Shown: positions 15,930 to 25,234, numbered from the stretch's first letter. The stretch is 64,000 bases of DNA from Palsa-147 sp036513895 (GCA_036513895.1 DATBYF010000059.1:46464-110463); one strand, 5' to 3'. A program made the numbers and translations. Notes: generated from the letters alone by a model not told the origin.

Positions 15930-17102
15930 TCAGAACGAAAACCGACGGGCTGCGTCAGCTTCTTCTGCGATTTGCATTACTGTCTTGAAGAACAGGGGCG
16001 ACTGGCCGAGGAAGAGGTTGTCGTTTGTGAACGAGGCGATGGTTGCTACTGCACCTGCGAATTTATCATCGCTCGGACGAATCACGGCGCAGTGCGGCAA
16101 ATCCGGGCTGATGAATTCACAGGGAACGGGAAAGATCAGGCTGGGCTGAGTGAGCGGATTGAGCGGGCTGAAGAAATTCGGGAACGTCAGTCCAGACTTG
16201 GGATCCGTAAACGGCGCCACAGGAGCTTGCACGCCGTTGCCGGCAAAATCTACCCACTCCAGGAAGTGAGCGACTTCATCTCCGCCAATACCCAGCAAGA
16301 TTTTTAGTACTTCCAGACTGCTGGCTTTCTGGCTGAGCGCCTGATAAAGGCTCGATCCGCCTTGTTCGATATATCCGAAATGAAAACCGGCGACATTGGC
16401 GATGGCCTGAGTGTGTAAATTGCCGCCGAGGCCGTTCGGGTTGCCGTCGGGAAAGGGAGCGCCATCGAAATCGGCATTGTTCCTGGGAATGGCGGTGACC
16501 CCATTGAGATTGATCGCTTGCTTGAAAGTGGCGCCAAAGTCCGGATTGGTAGTGCTGCGGTAGCGAATGTACCAGCTCGTGTCGACATTGAGGTGCATGA
16601 GGTTAGTGAGTCGGCCGATATTCGCGGCTCCCGTCGCTTGGCTGCCTTTGAGCGTTCGAAACTTATCCAAATCGACCGGTTCCGCGCCTTTTGACACCAG
16701 ATAGGCATTCAGGAAGTTGGCGTGGCTCACTTCATCGAGTGTGTTGCTGGTGATGTATTGCGGGCCATCGCCATCGAGGTTCGACAGCGCAGCCTGGTAG
16801 TTGTTCATCGATTGATTCGGATCGACTTCGACGGGTGGATTGTTGCCGATACCGCCGAGTTCCGCGTACTGAATCCACAGGTCACTTTCGATGATTTCGG
16901 CTGCGGCGACGAAGCGAAGAATCGCGATATCACCTTCTGTGAGTGGGCGATTGTCTTCGCCGGGGTCCTGTCCTGCGAATGAGGGGAGTGACTGCGACAA
17001 CAGGATGGCGCCGGCAGTCGCTGCGCCTGCGGCCATCGCTCCTTTTTTCAGGAACGAGCGGCGATTGACCGTCTCCGGCGTTCCGCGTTCTGATTGCTTC
17101 AT
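15930..17102 (-). CDS. Tat-exported ferritin-like domain protein
   Basis: A 390-residue protein. A twin-arginine signal is at residues 13-20 (NRRSFLKKGA) with a hydrophobic, alanine-rich stretch to about residue 42. The mature part is of the bacterial ferritin-like fold type: helix ILRFVAAAEIIESDLWIQYAEL, EVSHANFLNAYLVSKG, and IGGDEVAHFLEWVDF carry the Glu and His residues of a four-helix bundle that may bind metal. Exported cofactor-loaded proteins normally use Tat, which fits. ATG 17102 is chosen because GGAGG lies 8 nt upstream; the longer TTG frame at 17117 would place that site inside the gene. It is divergent from the SRPBCC remnant. Function unknown. Confidence 0.82.
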   Translation of the reverse strand: MKQSERGTPETVNRRSFLKKGAMAAGAATAGAILLSQSLPSFAGQDPGEDNRPLTEGDIAILRFVAAAEIIESDLWIQYAELGGIGNNPPVEVDPNQSMNNYQAALSNLDGDGPQYITSNTLDEVSHANFLNAYLVSKGAEPVDLDKFRTLKGSQATGAANIGRLTNLMHLNVDTSWYIRYRSTTNPDFGATFKQAINLNGVTAIPRNNADFDGAPFPDGNPNGLGGNLHTQAIANVAGFHFGYIEQGGSSLYQALSQKASSLEVLKILLGIGGDEVAHFLEWVDFAGNGVQAPVAPFTDPKSGLTFPNFFSPLNPLTQPSLIFPVPCEFISPDLPHCAVIRPSDDKFAGAVATIASFTNDNLFLGQSPLFFKTVMQIAEEADAARRFSF

Positions 17103-17313
17103 TTCTTTTTCCTCCAAGAATTTAATTTCGCTTTTTTTAATTCTTCTTTTGATGAATGCGAGTAAAAGAGTGGCCGCGCGAGAATTGTCGCCACCACGCT
17201 TCTCTGCTATCCAGCTTCGGGATGGTATGAGGGATGGCGCGGGACGTTGTCATGGCGGGGTAAAATGAATGCAAGGCGGATGTAAAAGAACATGCTGAGA
17301 ATTTTCTATTTCG

Positions 17314-17991
17314 ATGAGTGAGCGTTTCGTGCGGAAGACACGAATTGAAGCGCCGGCGGACGTACTGTTTCGCTGGCACGCCGAGCCGGGTGCGCTCGAG
17401 CGGCTCTCGCCGCCATGGGAACCGGTGGAAGTGATCGATCGCGCGCCGGGTGTTCGCGACGGCGATCGCGGCGCGTTGCGAGTACATATGGGGCCACTAA
17501 GGCTGCGGTGGGATTTCGAGCACCGAAATTATGTTGAAGGGCGGCAATTTCAGGACGCGCAGATTCGCGGGCCATTCAAGCGTTGGGTACACACACACCG
17601 GTTTACGCCTGACGGTCCGAACGCGTGCTGCGAAGTTGCACGGGTGCGGTTAGCGAGAGTCCAGTGTGTGGCGAATGCTTGTGACGGTGATTGCGGTAAA
17701 GACGAATGGTGCAAGAATCAGCACTACGAGTATTGCAACAACAAGCCAGGACCAGCGATTTGCAAAGTTGATCGTGTAGCCGATGCCGAATCGCTTGGGC
17801 ACGAAGAGAGATGGATCTTGGCGATTGAAATAGAAAACGCCGCCTTTCCACGCGCCTTCGGGAACGGGCTTTCGGTTCCGCGCCGTCAAGTGAATGAAAT
17901 AAGAGAGCAATCCAATCAGCGCAATCACGCCAACGAAGACCCATACGAATCCTATCGGTATCGGATTGTCAGGGGACGAGAAGATGATTGA
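17314..17991 (+). pseudogene. SRPBCC/START-like ligand-binding protein, 3'-truncated
   Basis: The first 107 residues are a good match to the SRPBCC (polyketide cyclase-like) family: TRIEAPADVLFRWHAEPGALERLSPPWEPVEVI, then GPLRLRWDFEHRNYVEGRQF and GPFKRWVHTHRF. The expected C-terminal strand and long helix are missing. After about base 17640 the frame continues for 115 codons, but this part is exactly antisense to the DUF5808 gene (stop at 17650) and reads as nonsense. The simplest view is a deletion that removed the 3' third and joined the remnant to the neighbour's end. If translated, the product would carry a non-native tail. Confidence 0.6.
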
Positions 17992-18006
17992 GGACAATTC
18001 GCGCAC
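17650..18006 (-). CDS. DUF5808 small membrane protein
   Basis: A 118-residue protein with two membrane helices (about 18-40 and 85-108) around a conserved middle, GGVFYFNRQDPSLFVPKRFG-IGYTINF, which is the signature of DUF5808. Function is unknown; related domains are found at the ends of larger bacterial membrane proteins. The start is the GTG at 18006, with TAGAAT ending about 9 nt upstream and no ribosome binding site, so a leaderless transcript is possible. Its 3' end abuts the truncated SRPBCC gene. Confidence 0.75.
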   Translation of the reverse strand: MRELSSIIFSSPDNPIPIGFVWVFVGVIALIGLLSYFIHLTARNRKPVPEGAWKGGVFYFNRQDPSLFVPKRFGIGYTINFANRWSWLVVAILVVLILAPFVFTAITVTSIRHTLDSR

Positions 18007-18076
18007 GTAAGAATTCTAGCATCGAGCTTCGCAGCATCGGAGTTAGGCGCTCGCGCGTGATGGCGAAGAGTCAAGA

Positions 18077-18844
18077 TTAGCGCTGGGCGAGAAGGAAAAT
18101 GCGGCGGAACGGGAAGAGCGTTTTGCCATTCGGCTGCTTCGGGTACGCGCGGGCGGTTTTTTCGGCGTACGAATCGAGGAACTCTTGTTGCTCAGGCTCG
18201 CTGAGGGCCTGAAGGTAGGCGCGAAGTTGCGACCCGCGGAAAAATTCGACTACTGGACGATCGCCTTCGAGCTCATGCAAATAAATGGTTTCCCAGATGT
18301 CGAGCTGCGAGGCGCGCGGCCGAAGCCATCGCCAATACTCGTCGGCTGAATGCACCTTGATCTGCGCGGCAAGAGGTATCAGGCGAGCGGACCAGCGAGG
18401 GTCGCGAGCGATATCGAGGATCAGCAGGTGGCCGGCGCTGTCCACATGATGAGGCATTTGCACCGCGAGAACGCCTTCTTGGCGCAGCTGCTGCAGGAGA
18501 GCGGGCAAGACAGTCGAATGATTTGGAACCCATTGCAGCGCGGCGTTGGAAAAAATCAAATCGGCAGGCGCGGGCGCTCGCCACACACCAATGTCAGCTT
18601 CGACCCAATCGAGATTCGGGAAATCGCTGCGCGCGCGGGCGAGCATTTCGGGCGAATTATCAAGGCCCGTGACTATTGCATCGGGCCAACGCTCGTGCAG
18701 TAGATGCGTAACATGACCCGTACCGCACCCCAGATCATACGCACGGCTGCAGCCGGTAAGAGGAATGCGCTGCAGCAAATCCATCGCCGGACGAAGCCGC
18801 TCGGCGGCATATTTCAGATACGTTTCCGGGTTCCATGTGGCCAT
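18077..18844 (-). CDS. tam: Trans-aconitate 2-methyltransferase
   Basis: A 255-residue SAM-dependent methyltransferase that esterifies trans-aconitate, a spontaneous by-product that inhibits the citric acid cycle. The start WNPETYLKYAAERLRPAMDLL is very like that of E. coli Tam, the SAM-binding motif is YDLGCGTGHVTHLL, and further family features are ALQWVPNH and VQMPHHVD. ATG 18844 was chosen from the family start; the frame extends 22 codons further without protein-like sequence. The gene is divergent from citrate synthase, a fitting neighbour since both concern the entry of the citric acid cycle. Confidence 0.88.
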   Translation of the reverse strand: MATWNPETYLKYAAERLRPAMDLLQRIPLTGCSRAYDLGCGTGHVTHLLHERWPDAIVTGLDNSPEMLARARSDFPNLDWVEADIGVWRAPAPADLIFSNAALQWVPNHSTVLPALLQQLRQEGVLAVQMPHHVDSAGHLLILDIARDPRWSARLIPLAAQIKVHSADEYWRWLRPRASQLDIWETIYLHELEGDRPVVEFFRGSQLRAYLQALSEPEQQEFLDSYAEKTARAYPKQPNGKTLFPFRRIFLLAQR

Positions 18845-19061
18845 TTTTAAGCGCCCTTGCAGCCGGGAAGCCAGTATGCCCGAGGCAAATCGTGATGCCA
18901 ATAGAGGCATCTAATAGTAGGCCGACGACAAAATTTGCGCGCGTAACAGGACGGACTCAGGAAATTGAAACTCCTCCCGCCAGTAAGAAAGTTGGTGTAG
19001 ATTGGTGTTTCGTTCTCCGCCCGCCTGACTCGCTGGGACAGAATTGAGGGAGGCCCCGAAG

Positions 19062-20411
19062 GTGAATGCAAGCAAACCAAGCGCGACTGCGGCCGCGACC
19101 GCTCCTGAGCAGTCCGCAACCACGGGCCGTGATTCGCTTTCGATTACCGACAACCGCACCGGGAAGCAGTACGAGATTCCGATCAAGAACGATACGATTC
19201 GCGCGATTGATCTGCGGCAAATCAAGGCGAACCCAGAGGATTTCGGATTAATCAGTTACGATCCGGCGTTCACGAACACGGCATCGTGCTCGAGCCGGAT
19301 TACCTACATTGACGGCGACGCGGGCATCCTGGAATATCGCGGCTATCCCATCGAAGAACTGGCCGAAAAAAGCACATTCATCGAGACGGCGTACCTGATT
19401 CTCTACGGCGAATTGCCCACGCGCGATCAGCTAAGCGATTGGACGTACAACGTAACGCACCACACGTTCATTCACGAGAGCATCAAGAAGTTCCTCGACG
19501 GCTTCCATTACGACGCACACCCAATGGGGATGTTGATCTCAACCGTGGCGGCGCTTTCGACGTTTTATCCCGACGCAAAAGACATCTTCAATCCGGATTC
19601 GCGCCGGAAGCAGACGTACCGCCTGATTGGCAAGATGCCGACGCTTTCGGCCTTCGCTTACCGGCACAGCCTGGGAATGCCGTTCGCGTACCCGGACAAC
19701 GATCTGACCTACAGCGCGAATTTTCTGAACATGCTGTTCCGCACGACCGAGCTGAAATACCGAGCGAATCCGACGCTGGAGCGCGCACTCGACGTTCTCT
19801 TTATCCTGCACGCCGATCACGAGCAGAATTGTTCATCAACCGCGATGCGAGCTGTAGGCAGTTCGCACGTGGACCCGTATTCGGCCATCGCGGCAGCGAC
19901 GGCGGCGCTGTACGGGCCGTTGCACGGCGGCGCGAATGAAGCGGTGCTACGCATGCTGCTCGAAATCGGCTCGGTGAGCAAAGTTCCCGAGTACATCAAG
20001 AGCGTGAAGGCCGGGCAGCACAAGTTGATGGGCTTCGGGCATCGCGTGTACAAGAATTACGACCCGCGCGCGACCATCGTGAAGCACATTGCGTACGAAG
20101 TCTTCGACGTGATGGGCCGCAACCCAATGATCGACATTGCGCTCGAGTGCGAACGAATCGCGCTCCAGGATGATTATTTTATTTCGCGCAAGCTCTATCC
20201 CAACGTGGACTTCTACACGGGGCTGATCTACCAGTCCATGGGCTTCCCGGTGACGATGTTCCCGGTGCTCTTTGCGATTCCGCGCACGGCCGGCTGGATC
20301 GCACAGTGGGAAGAAATGTTGCTCGATCCGGAGCAGAAAATTGCGCGGCCGCGGCAGGTATATCTAGGCGCGACGAAGCGCGGCTACGTTCCGATTGACG
20401 ACCGCGGGTAA
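19062..20411 (+). CDS. gltA: Citrate synthase (type II, hexameric form)
   Basis: A 449-residue enzyme condensing acetyl-CoA and oxaloacetate. The catalytic residues lie in the conserved blocks LHADHEQNCSSTAMRAVGSS (first His), GPLHGGANEAV and GHRVYKNYDPRA (second His), and NVDFYTGLIY (Asp). The N-terminal beta-rich domain (LSITDNRTGKQYEIPI) marks the type II, NADH-regulated class. The GTG at 19062 has GGGAGG at 8 nt and is preferred to the TTG at 19044, which precedes that site. The first 25 residues are alanine/threonine/serine-rich. It has its own 217-bp promoter region shared with tam. Confidence 0.96.
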   Translation: MNASKPSATAAATAPEQSATTGRDSLSITDNRTGKQYEIPIKNDTIRAIDLRQIKANPEDFGLISYDPAFTNTASCSSRITYIDGDAGILEYRGYPIEELAEKSTFIETAYLILYGELPTRDQLSDWTYNVTHHTFIHESIKKFLDGFHYDAHPMGMLISTVAALSTFYPDAKDIFNPDSRRKQTYRLIGKMPTLSAFAYRHSLGMPFAYPDNDLTYSANFLNMLFRTTELKYRANPTLERALDVLFILHADHEQNCSSTAMRAVGSSHVDPYSAIAAATAALYGPLHGGANEAVLRMLLEIGSVSKVPEYIKSVKAGQHKLMGFGHRVYKNYDPRATIVKHIAYEVFDVMGRNPMIDIALECERIALQDDYFISRKLYPNVDFYTGLIYQSMGFPVTMFPVLFAIPRTAGWIAQWEEMLLDPEQKIARPRQVYLGATKRGYVPIDDRG

Positions 20412-20545
20412 GGCATTCGGCGGGTTCGTCCTCAGGGCCAAACCCTTCAATCTCTGATACGTAAACAGTTTTCGCAAATCGGTTGCAACTCCGTAGAATC
20501 TCTGGCACAAAGGCGTACAAGCCCCCTGGGGTGGAGAGCGCGCAC

Positions 20546-20884
20546 ATGAACATGATGGTTCGTCAGGCTGGAGATGCCGTGATCGTTGACGTCGCCGGCG
20601 ATATCACGCTTTACCACTCGCCCGAGCTGCGCAAGACGCTGCTGGAACTCATCAAGGAAAAGCACACACCGCGCGTAATCGTGAACATGACGCAGGTTCC
20701 CTACATTGACAGTGCGGGCATCGCCTCTCTGATTGAAGGATTAAAGGCGGCGCGCGACGCGAAGACGAGTTTCGCGCTGTATGGCCTGAGCTCCGTGGCG
20801 CGAGAAGTTCTCGAACTGACGCACCTGACCAAGGTATTCGAAATTTACGACGCCGAATCCGCGGCGGTCGCGGGGAAGCAATAG
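20546..20884 (+). CDS. STAS-domain protein (anti-sigma factor antagonist type)
   Basis: A 112-residue single STAS domain. The phosphorylatable serine is in VPYIDSAGIASL, and the first strands (VIVDVAGDITLYHSPELRKTL) and the end helix are typical. No kinase or anti-sigma partner is nearby. The four genes that follow make an Mla-type lipid transporter, in which E. coli uses the STAS protein MlaB to hold the ATPase, so an MlaB-like role is at least as likely as sigma-factor control. ATG 20546 follows GGAG by about 10 nt. Confidence 0.85.
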   Translation: MNMMVRQAGDAVIVDVAGDITLYHSPELRKTLLELIKEKHTPRVIVNMTQVPYIDSAGIASLIEGLKAARDAKTSFALYGLSSVAREVLELTHLTKVFEIYDAESAAVAGKQ

Positions 20885-20960
20885 ATCCGCCAGAGTCCGG
20901 CCGGCGATGCGCGCTTCGTTTTTTTTGAGCCGCTGACTCCCGAGCCAGACAAAAATCCTG

Positions 20961-21758
20961 ATGGCATTCGTGGACAGCATCGGCCGCTCAACGATTGACG
21001 GGCTGGCCTACGTTGGACAACTTGCGCGGCTCACGGCGCGCGCGACGCGCGACATTTTCGTCACGCCGGCGCAGGGTCGCGGATTGCGTTACCGGCGCGC
21101 GGTTCACCAGGCGATGTCCGTCGGCGTTGAATCTCTCCCGATTCTTTCACTCATTACATTCTTCATTGGAGTAATTCTGGCGCTGCAGTCAGCGTACGAA
21201 CTGCGGAGGTTCGGAGCGCTCGACCTGGTCGCGACCGCCGTGGCGATTTCGCTGACGCGCGAATTGGGCCCGCTGATGACTGCGATCGTGGTGATTGGAC
21301 GCTCCGGTTCGGCGTTCGCGGCGGAAATCGGGACGATGAAGGTGAGTGAAGAGCTTGACGCGCTGGAAACGATGGCGCTCGATCCGGTGCGATTTCTTGT
21401 CGCGCCAAAACTCGTGGCCATGCTGCTGATGATGCCGTGCCTCACGACATGGGCCGACTTCATGGGAATCTCCGGCGGCGCGCTTTTTGGCGTGACGAGC
21501 GCGGGATTCACGGTTTCGAGTTATTTTCACGCGACGCTCAATGCGCTGCTGATTCGCGACATCGTGTCGGGCCTCATCAAGAGCGTGATGTTCGGCCTGG
21601 TAATCACGACAGTCGGGTGCCAGGAAGGATTTCTCACTGGGCTTGGATCCGAGCAGGTGGGGCGCTCGACGACAACGGCCGTCGTGAAATCTATTTTTCT
21701 GGTGATCGTGGTGGACTTTGTTTTTACAGCGCTTTTCTACGTGATGGGACCGGCTTAA
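20961..21758 (+). CDS. mlaE: MlaE-type ABC transporter permease
   Basis: A 265-residue inner-membrane permease of the MlaE/YrbE family, part of the complex that moves phospholipids between the two membranes. An N-terminal interface helix is followed by about five membrane helices, with the family blocks GVESLPILSLITFFIGVILALQ, LTRELGPLMTAIVVIGRSG-SAFAAEIGTM, and ISGGALFGVTSAG. It is separated by 22 bp from the ATPase gene, in one operon with the MCE protein and lipoprotein that follow. Confidence 0.93.
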   Translation: MAFVDSIGRSTIDGLAYVGQLARLTARATRDIFVTPAQGRGLRYRRAVHQAMSVGVESLPILSLITFFIGVILALQSAYELRRFGALDLVATAVAISLTRELGPLMTAIVVIGRSGSAFAAEIGTMKVSEELDALETMALDPVRFLVAPKLVAMLLMMPCLTTWADFMGISGGALFGVTSAGFTVSSYFHATLNALLIRDIVSGLIKSVMFGLVITTVGCQEGFLTGLGSEQVGRSTTTAVVKSIFLVIVVDFVFTALFYVMGPA

Positions 21759-21780
21759 ACGACGGGGCATATAAACAGAA

Positions 21781-22614
21781 ATGGCGAATCTGGATCGTGA
21801 ATCCGCGCAGGGAGCGGTCGGCATTTCGGTAAAGGATTTGCGCGTCCGCTATGGCGAGCGTGAAATTCTTCACGGAATTACCTTCGATGTGCAGCCCGGC
21901 GAGACGCTGGTGATCCTGGGAGGCTCGGGATCAGGCAAGAGCACTTTATTGCGCACCCTTGTGGGACTCGAACGCGTGGCGAGCGGTGAGGTGTGGATCG
22001 CCGGCAAGAATCTGGCGACGATTTCCGAGCGGGAATTGGACGACCTGCGAAAGATGATTGGAATGTCGTTCCAGGGAGGCGCGCTGTTCGGCTCGATGAG
22101 CGTGGGCGAAAACGTTTCGTTGCCGCTTCGGGAACATAGCCCGCTCGATGAATCCACGATCGAAATCGTAGTGCGATTGAAGCTCGAACAAGTGGGGCTT
22201 TCGGGATATGAGGATTACATGCCCGCGCAATTGAGCGGCGGAATGAAGAAGCGCGCAGCGGTTGCACGCGCGCTGGCGATGGACCCGCAGATTCTGTTCT
22301 TCGACGAGCCGTCCGCGGGTCTCGACCCAATTATCGCGGCTGGGATCGACGACCTGATTTTGAAACTGAAGAAAGCGTTCAAGATGACGATAGTAGTGGT
22401 AACGCACGAACTGGCGAGCGCGTTTTTGATCGCCGACCGGATGCTCTTGATCGACCGCGGCGTGGTGGTCGCGAGCGGAACAAAAGAGGAGATGCAGGCG
22501 AGCAAATTGCCTCGCGTGCGGCAGTTCTTCGACCGCGTCCCTGAACCGGAATTGAAGGATGAAATGAGTTACTTGCAAATTCTCATCGGCGAGGAACCGA
22601 CTGAACGCCGCTGA
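21781..22614 (+). CDS. mlaF: MlaF-type ABC transporter ATPase
   Basis: A 277-residue ATPase energising the MlaE permease. Walker A is GGSGSGKST, the Q-loop is SFQGGALFGSMSV, the signature is LSGGMKKRAAVARAL, and Walker B is ILFFDEPSAGLDP, followed by a switch histidine in VVVTHEL. The C-terminal part (VASGTKEEMQASKLPRVRQFF) is the usual Mla-type tail that contacts a STAS partner. The gene is complete. Confidence 0.95.
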   Translation: MANLDRESAQGAVGISVKDLRVRYGEREILHGITFDVQPGETLVILGGSGSGKSTLLRTLVGLERVASGEVWIAGKNLATISERELDDLRKMIGMSFQGGALFGSMSVGENVSLPLREHSPLDESTIEIVVRLKLEQVGLSGYEDYMPAQLSGGMKKRAAVARALAMDPQILFFDEPSAGLDPIIAAGIDDLILKLKKAFKMTIVVVTHELASAFLIADRMLLIDRGVVVASGTKEEMQASKLPRVRQFFDRVPEPELKDEMSYLQILIGEEPTERR

Positions 22615-22710
22615 GCAAGCAGCAGGTTGCGGCATGGTATACTGCCGCACATTTTCGGGCGCTGGCGGATGGGCTGCCCGAGTTTGCAGTTGCAGGCGCA
22701 AGAGGGTGTG

Positions 22711-23685
22711 ATGGATTCGAAACGCGAGCAAGCGTTCGTGGGCTTATTCGTTCTGGTAGCCGCTGCGCTTCTGATCATCGCTATATTTTCGATTTCCGGA
22801 ATCTTCGGCAATCGTGGGCCGGAATTTCACGCGTACTTCAAGAACGCCGGCGGGCTCGGGCCCGGCACTCAAGTACGCTACGCTGGCGGCCCGCCAGTCG
22901 GCCGCGTAACTTCAGTGGCAAGCGACCCTCAAAATGCGGCAAGAATGGAAATTGATTTCCGGATGAAGCCGAGCGTGCCCGTGAAAACAGACAGCGTCGC
23001 GAAGATTGCGAGCCTGGGCGCTCTCGGCGATTACTTTCTCGAAATTGAGCCTGGCAGCGCCGGAGCGCCACTGGCAAAGTCTGGTAGTACTCTCAAATCA
23101 GTGGACTTTGTAGGACTCGATCAAATCGAAGCGGAGATTTCCGATCTTGGACCGCAGGCCACGCAACTTCTGCAAAGCCTCAACGCGCGGGTTAACGAGC
23201 TTCAAGTGACGATTGCGCGCGTGAACGATCTTCTCAGCCAGGAAAATCGCGCGAATGTCGCCTCGGCCATCGCTAACGTCAACGGATTGCTCGCGGAGAA
23301 CCGGCCGGTAGTTCGTTCGACGCTGAAGCATCTGGATAGCACTAGCGCCAAGGCTGATCTGCTGCTCGACGACTTCAAGAAGACGTTGGCGAAAGCGAAC
23401 GACGCAGTAGCGAATCTCGACTCGATACTCGCAGAAAACAGGCCCGAACTGCGCGACTCTATCAAAAAGCTGCACGAGGCGCTGATTTCCGCGGCGTCCG
23501 TCTCCGATCAACTCGACCACACACTGAGCGCCAACAGCGAAGACATTGACGAAGTGCTCGACAACATTCGGCACATCACCGAGAACTTGAAGGAATTCAC
23601 GGACGCGATTAAGGAGAGGCCGTCCTCGCTCATTCGGTCTTCGTCGCCGAGAGAGCACCGGCCCGGAGGAGGAGAGAAACCGTGA
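22711..23685 (+). CDS. mlaD: MlaD-type MCE substrate-binding protein
   Basis: A 324-residue protein with one N-terminal membrane helix (about residues 10-32) and a periplasmic MCE domain (FHAYFKNAGGLGPGTQVRYAGGPPVGRV), followed by a long helical region (about 150-310) with repeated LLxENRPxLR segments that could extend as a tube or coiled coil across the periplasm. It binds and passes lipid between membranes. ATG 22711 is chosen because the cytoplasmic DSKREQAFVGLF start is typical. The end overlaps the next gene by 4 bp. Confidence 0.93.
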   Translation: MDSKREQAFVGLFVLVAAALLIIAIFSISGIFGNRGPEFHAYFKNAGGLGPGTQVRYAGGPPVGRVTSVASDPQNAARMEIDFRMKPSVPVKTDSVAKIASLGALGDYFLEIEPGSAGAPLAKSGSTLKSVDFVGLDQIEAEISDLGPQATQLLQSLNARVNELQVTIARVNDLLSQENRANVASAIANVNGLLAENRPVVRSTLKHLDSTSAKADLLLDDFKKTLAKANDAVANLDSILAENRPELRDSIKKLHEALISAASVSDQLDHTLSANSEDIDEVLDNIRHITENLKEFTDAIKERPSSLIRSSSPREHRPGGGEKP

Positions 23686-24398
23686 ATGGAGGCGCACTGA
23701 AACGAAGTTTATGCCCGGCACGACTTGCCTTGGCCCTGCTTGACTCGGCGCGAGTCGATTCCGCGAGAACCGAAAACGTGAGTACGAGACGTTGCACGCT
23801 TGGCGTCTCCATAGCGACTATCGCGGCTTGCATCATCCTCTCGTCCTGTGGCGCCATCACGCCGGTGAAGTATTACAGGCTCGATGTTGTGCCAAGCAGC
23901 GCGCCGGCTGCGAGCACGACGTACCCGGTAACATTGATTCTCGGGCAGATCACCGCGCCAGATCTTTTTCGCGACAACCGGCTGGTCTATAGCACAGGTT
24001 CGGTGCAGCTGGGAACGTACGACAACCAGCGCTGGGCCGAAGCACCGACGGAAATGATTGAAAACATGCTGATCCAATCGTTGCGTGCCTCCGGACAATA
24101 CCGGACGGTAGAACGCGCTTCGAGCAGCGCGCGCGGCGATTACGTCTTGCGCGGGCATCTCTCGGCATTCAATGAAGTGGATACGCCGCAAGTGGCGGCA
24201 CGATTTTCTCTTGTGTTGGAATTATACGACCGGAAATCGGGCAACGTCGTTTGGTCGCAGCCGTATTCACACGACGAGCCCGTGGGCACGAAGAATGTAC
24301 CGTCCGTCGTCGAGGCGCTGCAGACGAATGTGCGTACGGGACTGCAACAACTCATAAGTTCCCTGAATCAATATTTCGCCTCTCAGGCGGCGCACTAG
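23682..24398 (+). CDS. ABC-type transport auxiliary lipoprotein (PqiC/MlaA-partner type)
   Basis: A 238-residue protein of the ABC_trans_aux family. A lipoprotein signal is seen at about residues 34-57, ending in the lipobox LSSC, followed by YYRLDVVPSS and the conserved core LFRDNRLVYSTGSVQLGTYDNQRWAEAP, which fits an outer-membrane anchored partner. The frame begins at GTG 23682 and overlaps the MCE gene (GTGA). However, the first 32 codons contain a perfect dyad, GACTCG-GCG-CGAGTC (23742-23756), and the signal peptide only starts at an in-frame GTG at 23778, which may be the true start. Confidence 0.85.
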   Translation: MNGGALKRSLCPARLALALLDSARVDSARTENVSTRRCTLGVSIATIAACIILSSCGAITPVKYYRLDVVPSSAPAASTTYPVTLILGQITAPDLFRDNRLVYSTGSVQLGTYDNQRWAEAPTEMIENMLIQSLRASGQYRTVERASSSARGDYVLRGHLSAFNEVDTPQVAARFSLVLELYDRKSGNVVWSQPYSHDEPVGTKNVPSVVEALQTNVRTGLQQLISSLNQYFASQAAH

Positions 24399-24550
24399 CG
24401 TTCCTGGCCCATTTGCTAATTCGATTCACCAGCCACGATGGCGAATTTTCGAAATACAAATCATAGGTATGCAAATAATCGGGTTGACACTCTTCCTGTC
24501 CCGTGATATTTCGAACCTATTCGTGCCTCAACGACTCAGTTGAGGCATTC

Positions 24551-24640
24551 GGATCCCACCGGACAGAGAGGCCAAGTTTCGACGGGATCCACAGCAACAC
24601 CCACCCCGGGAGGTGGTAGCTGCAAGGCTGTCACCTCCCG
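24551..24640. repeat. Hairpins in the 24399-24784 gap, family B-like
   Basis: GGATCCC (24551-24557) pairs with GGGATCC (24584-24590), and CGGGAGGTG (24607-24615) pairs with CACCTCCCG (24632-24640). The latter is followed by CTACATTTCC, resembling the CTACATTTTG that follows family B hairpins, so it may be a diverged member. Nothing coding is seen in the gap. Confidence 0.45.
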
Positions 24641-24728
24641 CTACATTTCCACTCGAATGAAAAATTGGCGCGCGCGATCCTAACCTAACTAGGCCGGATG
24701 CCGCTGTAACGCGGAGACTTGGCGGGAG

Positions 24729-24734
24729 TATAAT
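24729..24734 (+). promoter_or_regulatory. Probable -10 element of the second STAS gene
   Basis: A consensus TATAAT stands 50 bp before the GTG start. The -35 is poor (TGTAAC at about 18 bp), so this is a tentative promoter. Confidence 0.4.
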
Positions 24735-24784
24735 GCGCGCGGGTCGATCCCGGGGTGCTTGCCGTGCGAACCAAGGAGACACCT

Positions 24785-25141
24785 GTGGGTTTACAATTCT
24801 GCATTCGCCGTCATGAAGACGTGGTGATACTCGACCTTAGCGGCCGCATAACGATAGGCAACAGCAATGACGAGCTGAGCCGGGAGCTGCGATCGCTGGC
24901 GGATAACGAGTCGCGCAAAATTTTGGTAAATCTCAGTGAGGTTCCCCAGGTTGATAGCTCTGGAATCAGCACAATCGTGCGGACGTTCGTTACACTTCGG
25001 CGCGCAGGGGGGAGCCTGAAGCTGTTGCGGCCGACAGGGCATGTTCTCGACGTTCTCGACATCACACATTTGCTGCATACGATTCCTACCTTCGACGACG
25101 AAAGCAAGGCGCTCGAAAGCTTCCGCGAAGCTAAGGCATAA
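24785..25141 (+). CDS. Second STAS-domain protein
   Basis: A 118-residue STAS domain: VVILDLSGRITIGNSNDELSR, the phosphorylatable serine in VPQVDSSGISTIV, and a C-terminal helix. GTG 24785 has AAGGAG at 6 nt. It is about as similar in plan to the STAS protein at 20546 as expected for paralogs, and together they bracket the Mla operon. It could be an MlaB-like subunit or an anti-sigma antagonist. Its own promoter suggests separate control. Confidence 0.85.
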   Translation: MGLQFCIRRHEDVVILDLSGRITIGNSNDELSRELRSLADNESRKILVNLSEVPQVDSSGISTIVRTFVTLRRAGGSLKLLRPTGHVLDVLDITHLLHTIPTFDDESKALESFREAKA

Positions 25142-25234
25142 TCCTGCGTCACGCCCTGTACGTTGGGCGCGCTCGTTCAATCCTTCGTTGAATCGGTAGT
25201 TGGTCTTGCGGTGTGCTTGGTGAAACCGGAGCGT

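Noticed and set aside
17314..17640. Programmed frameshift rescuing the SRPBCC C-terminus
   Set aside because: None of the three frames after 17640 contains the expected C-terminal helix; the sequence is absent.
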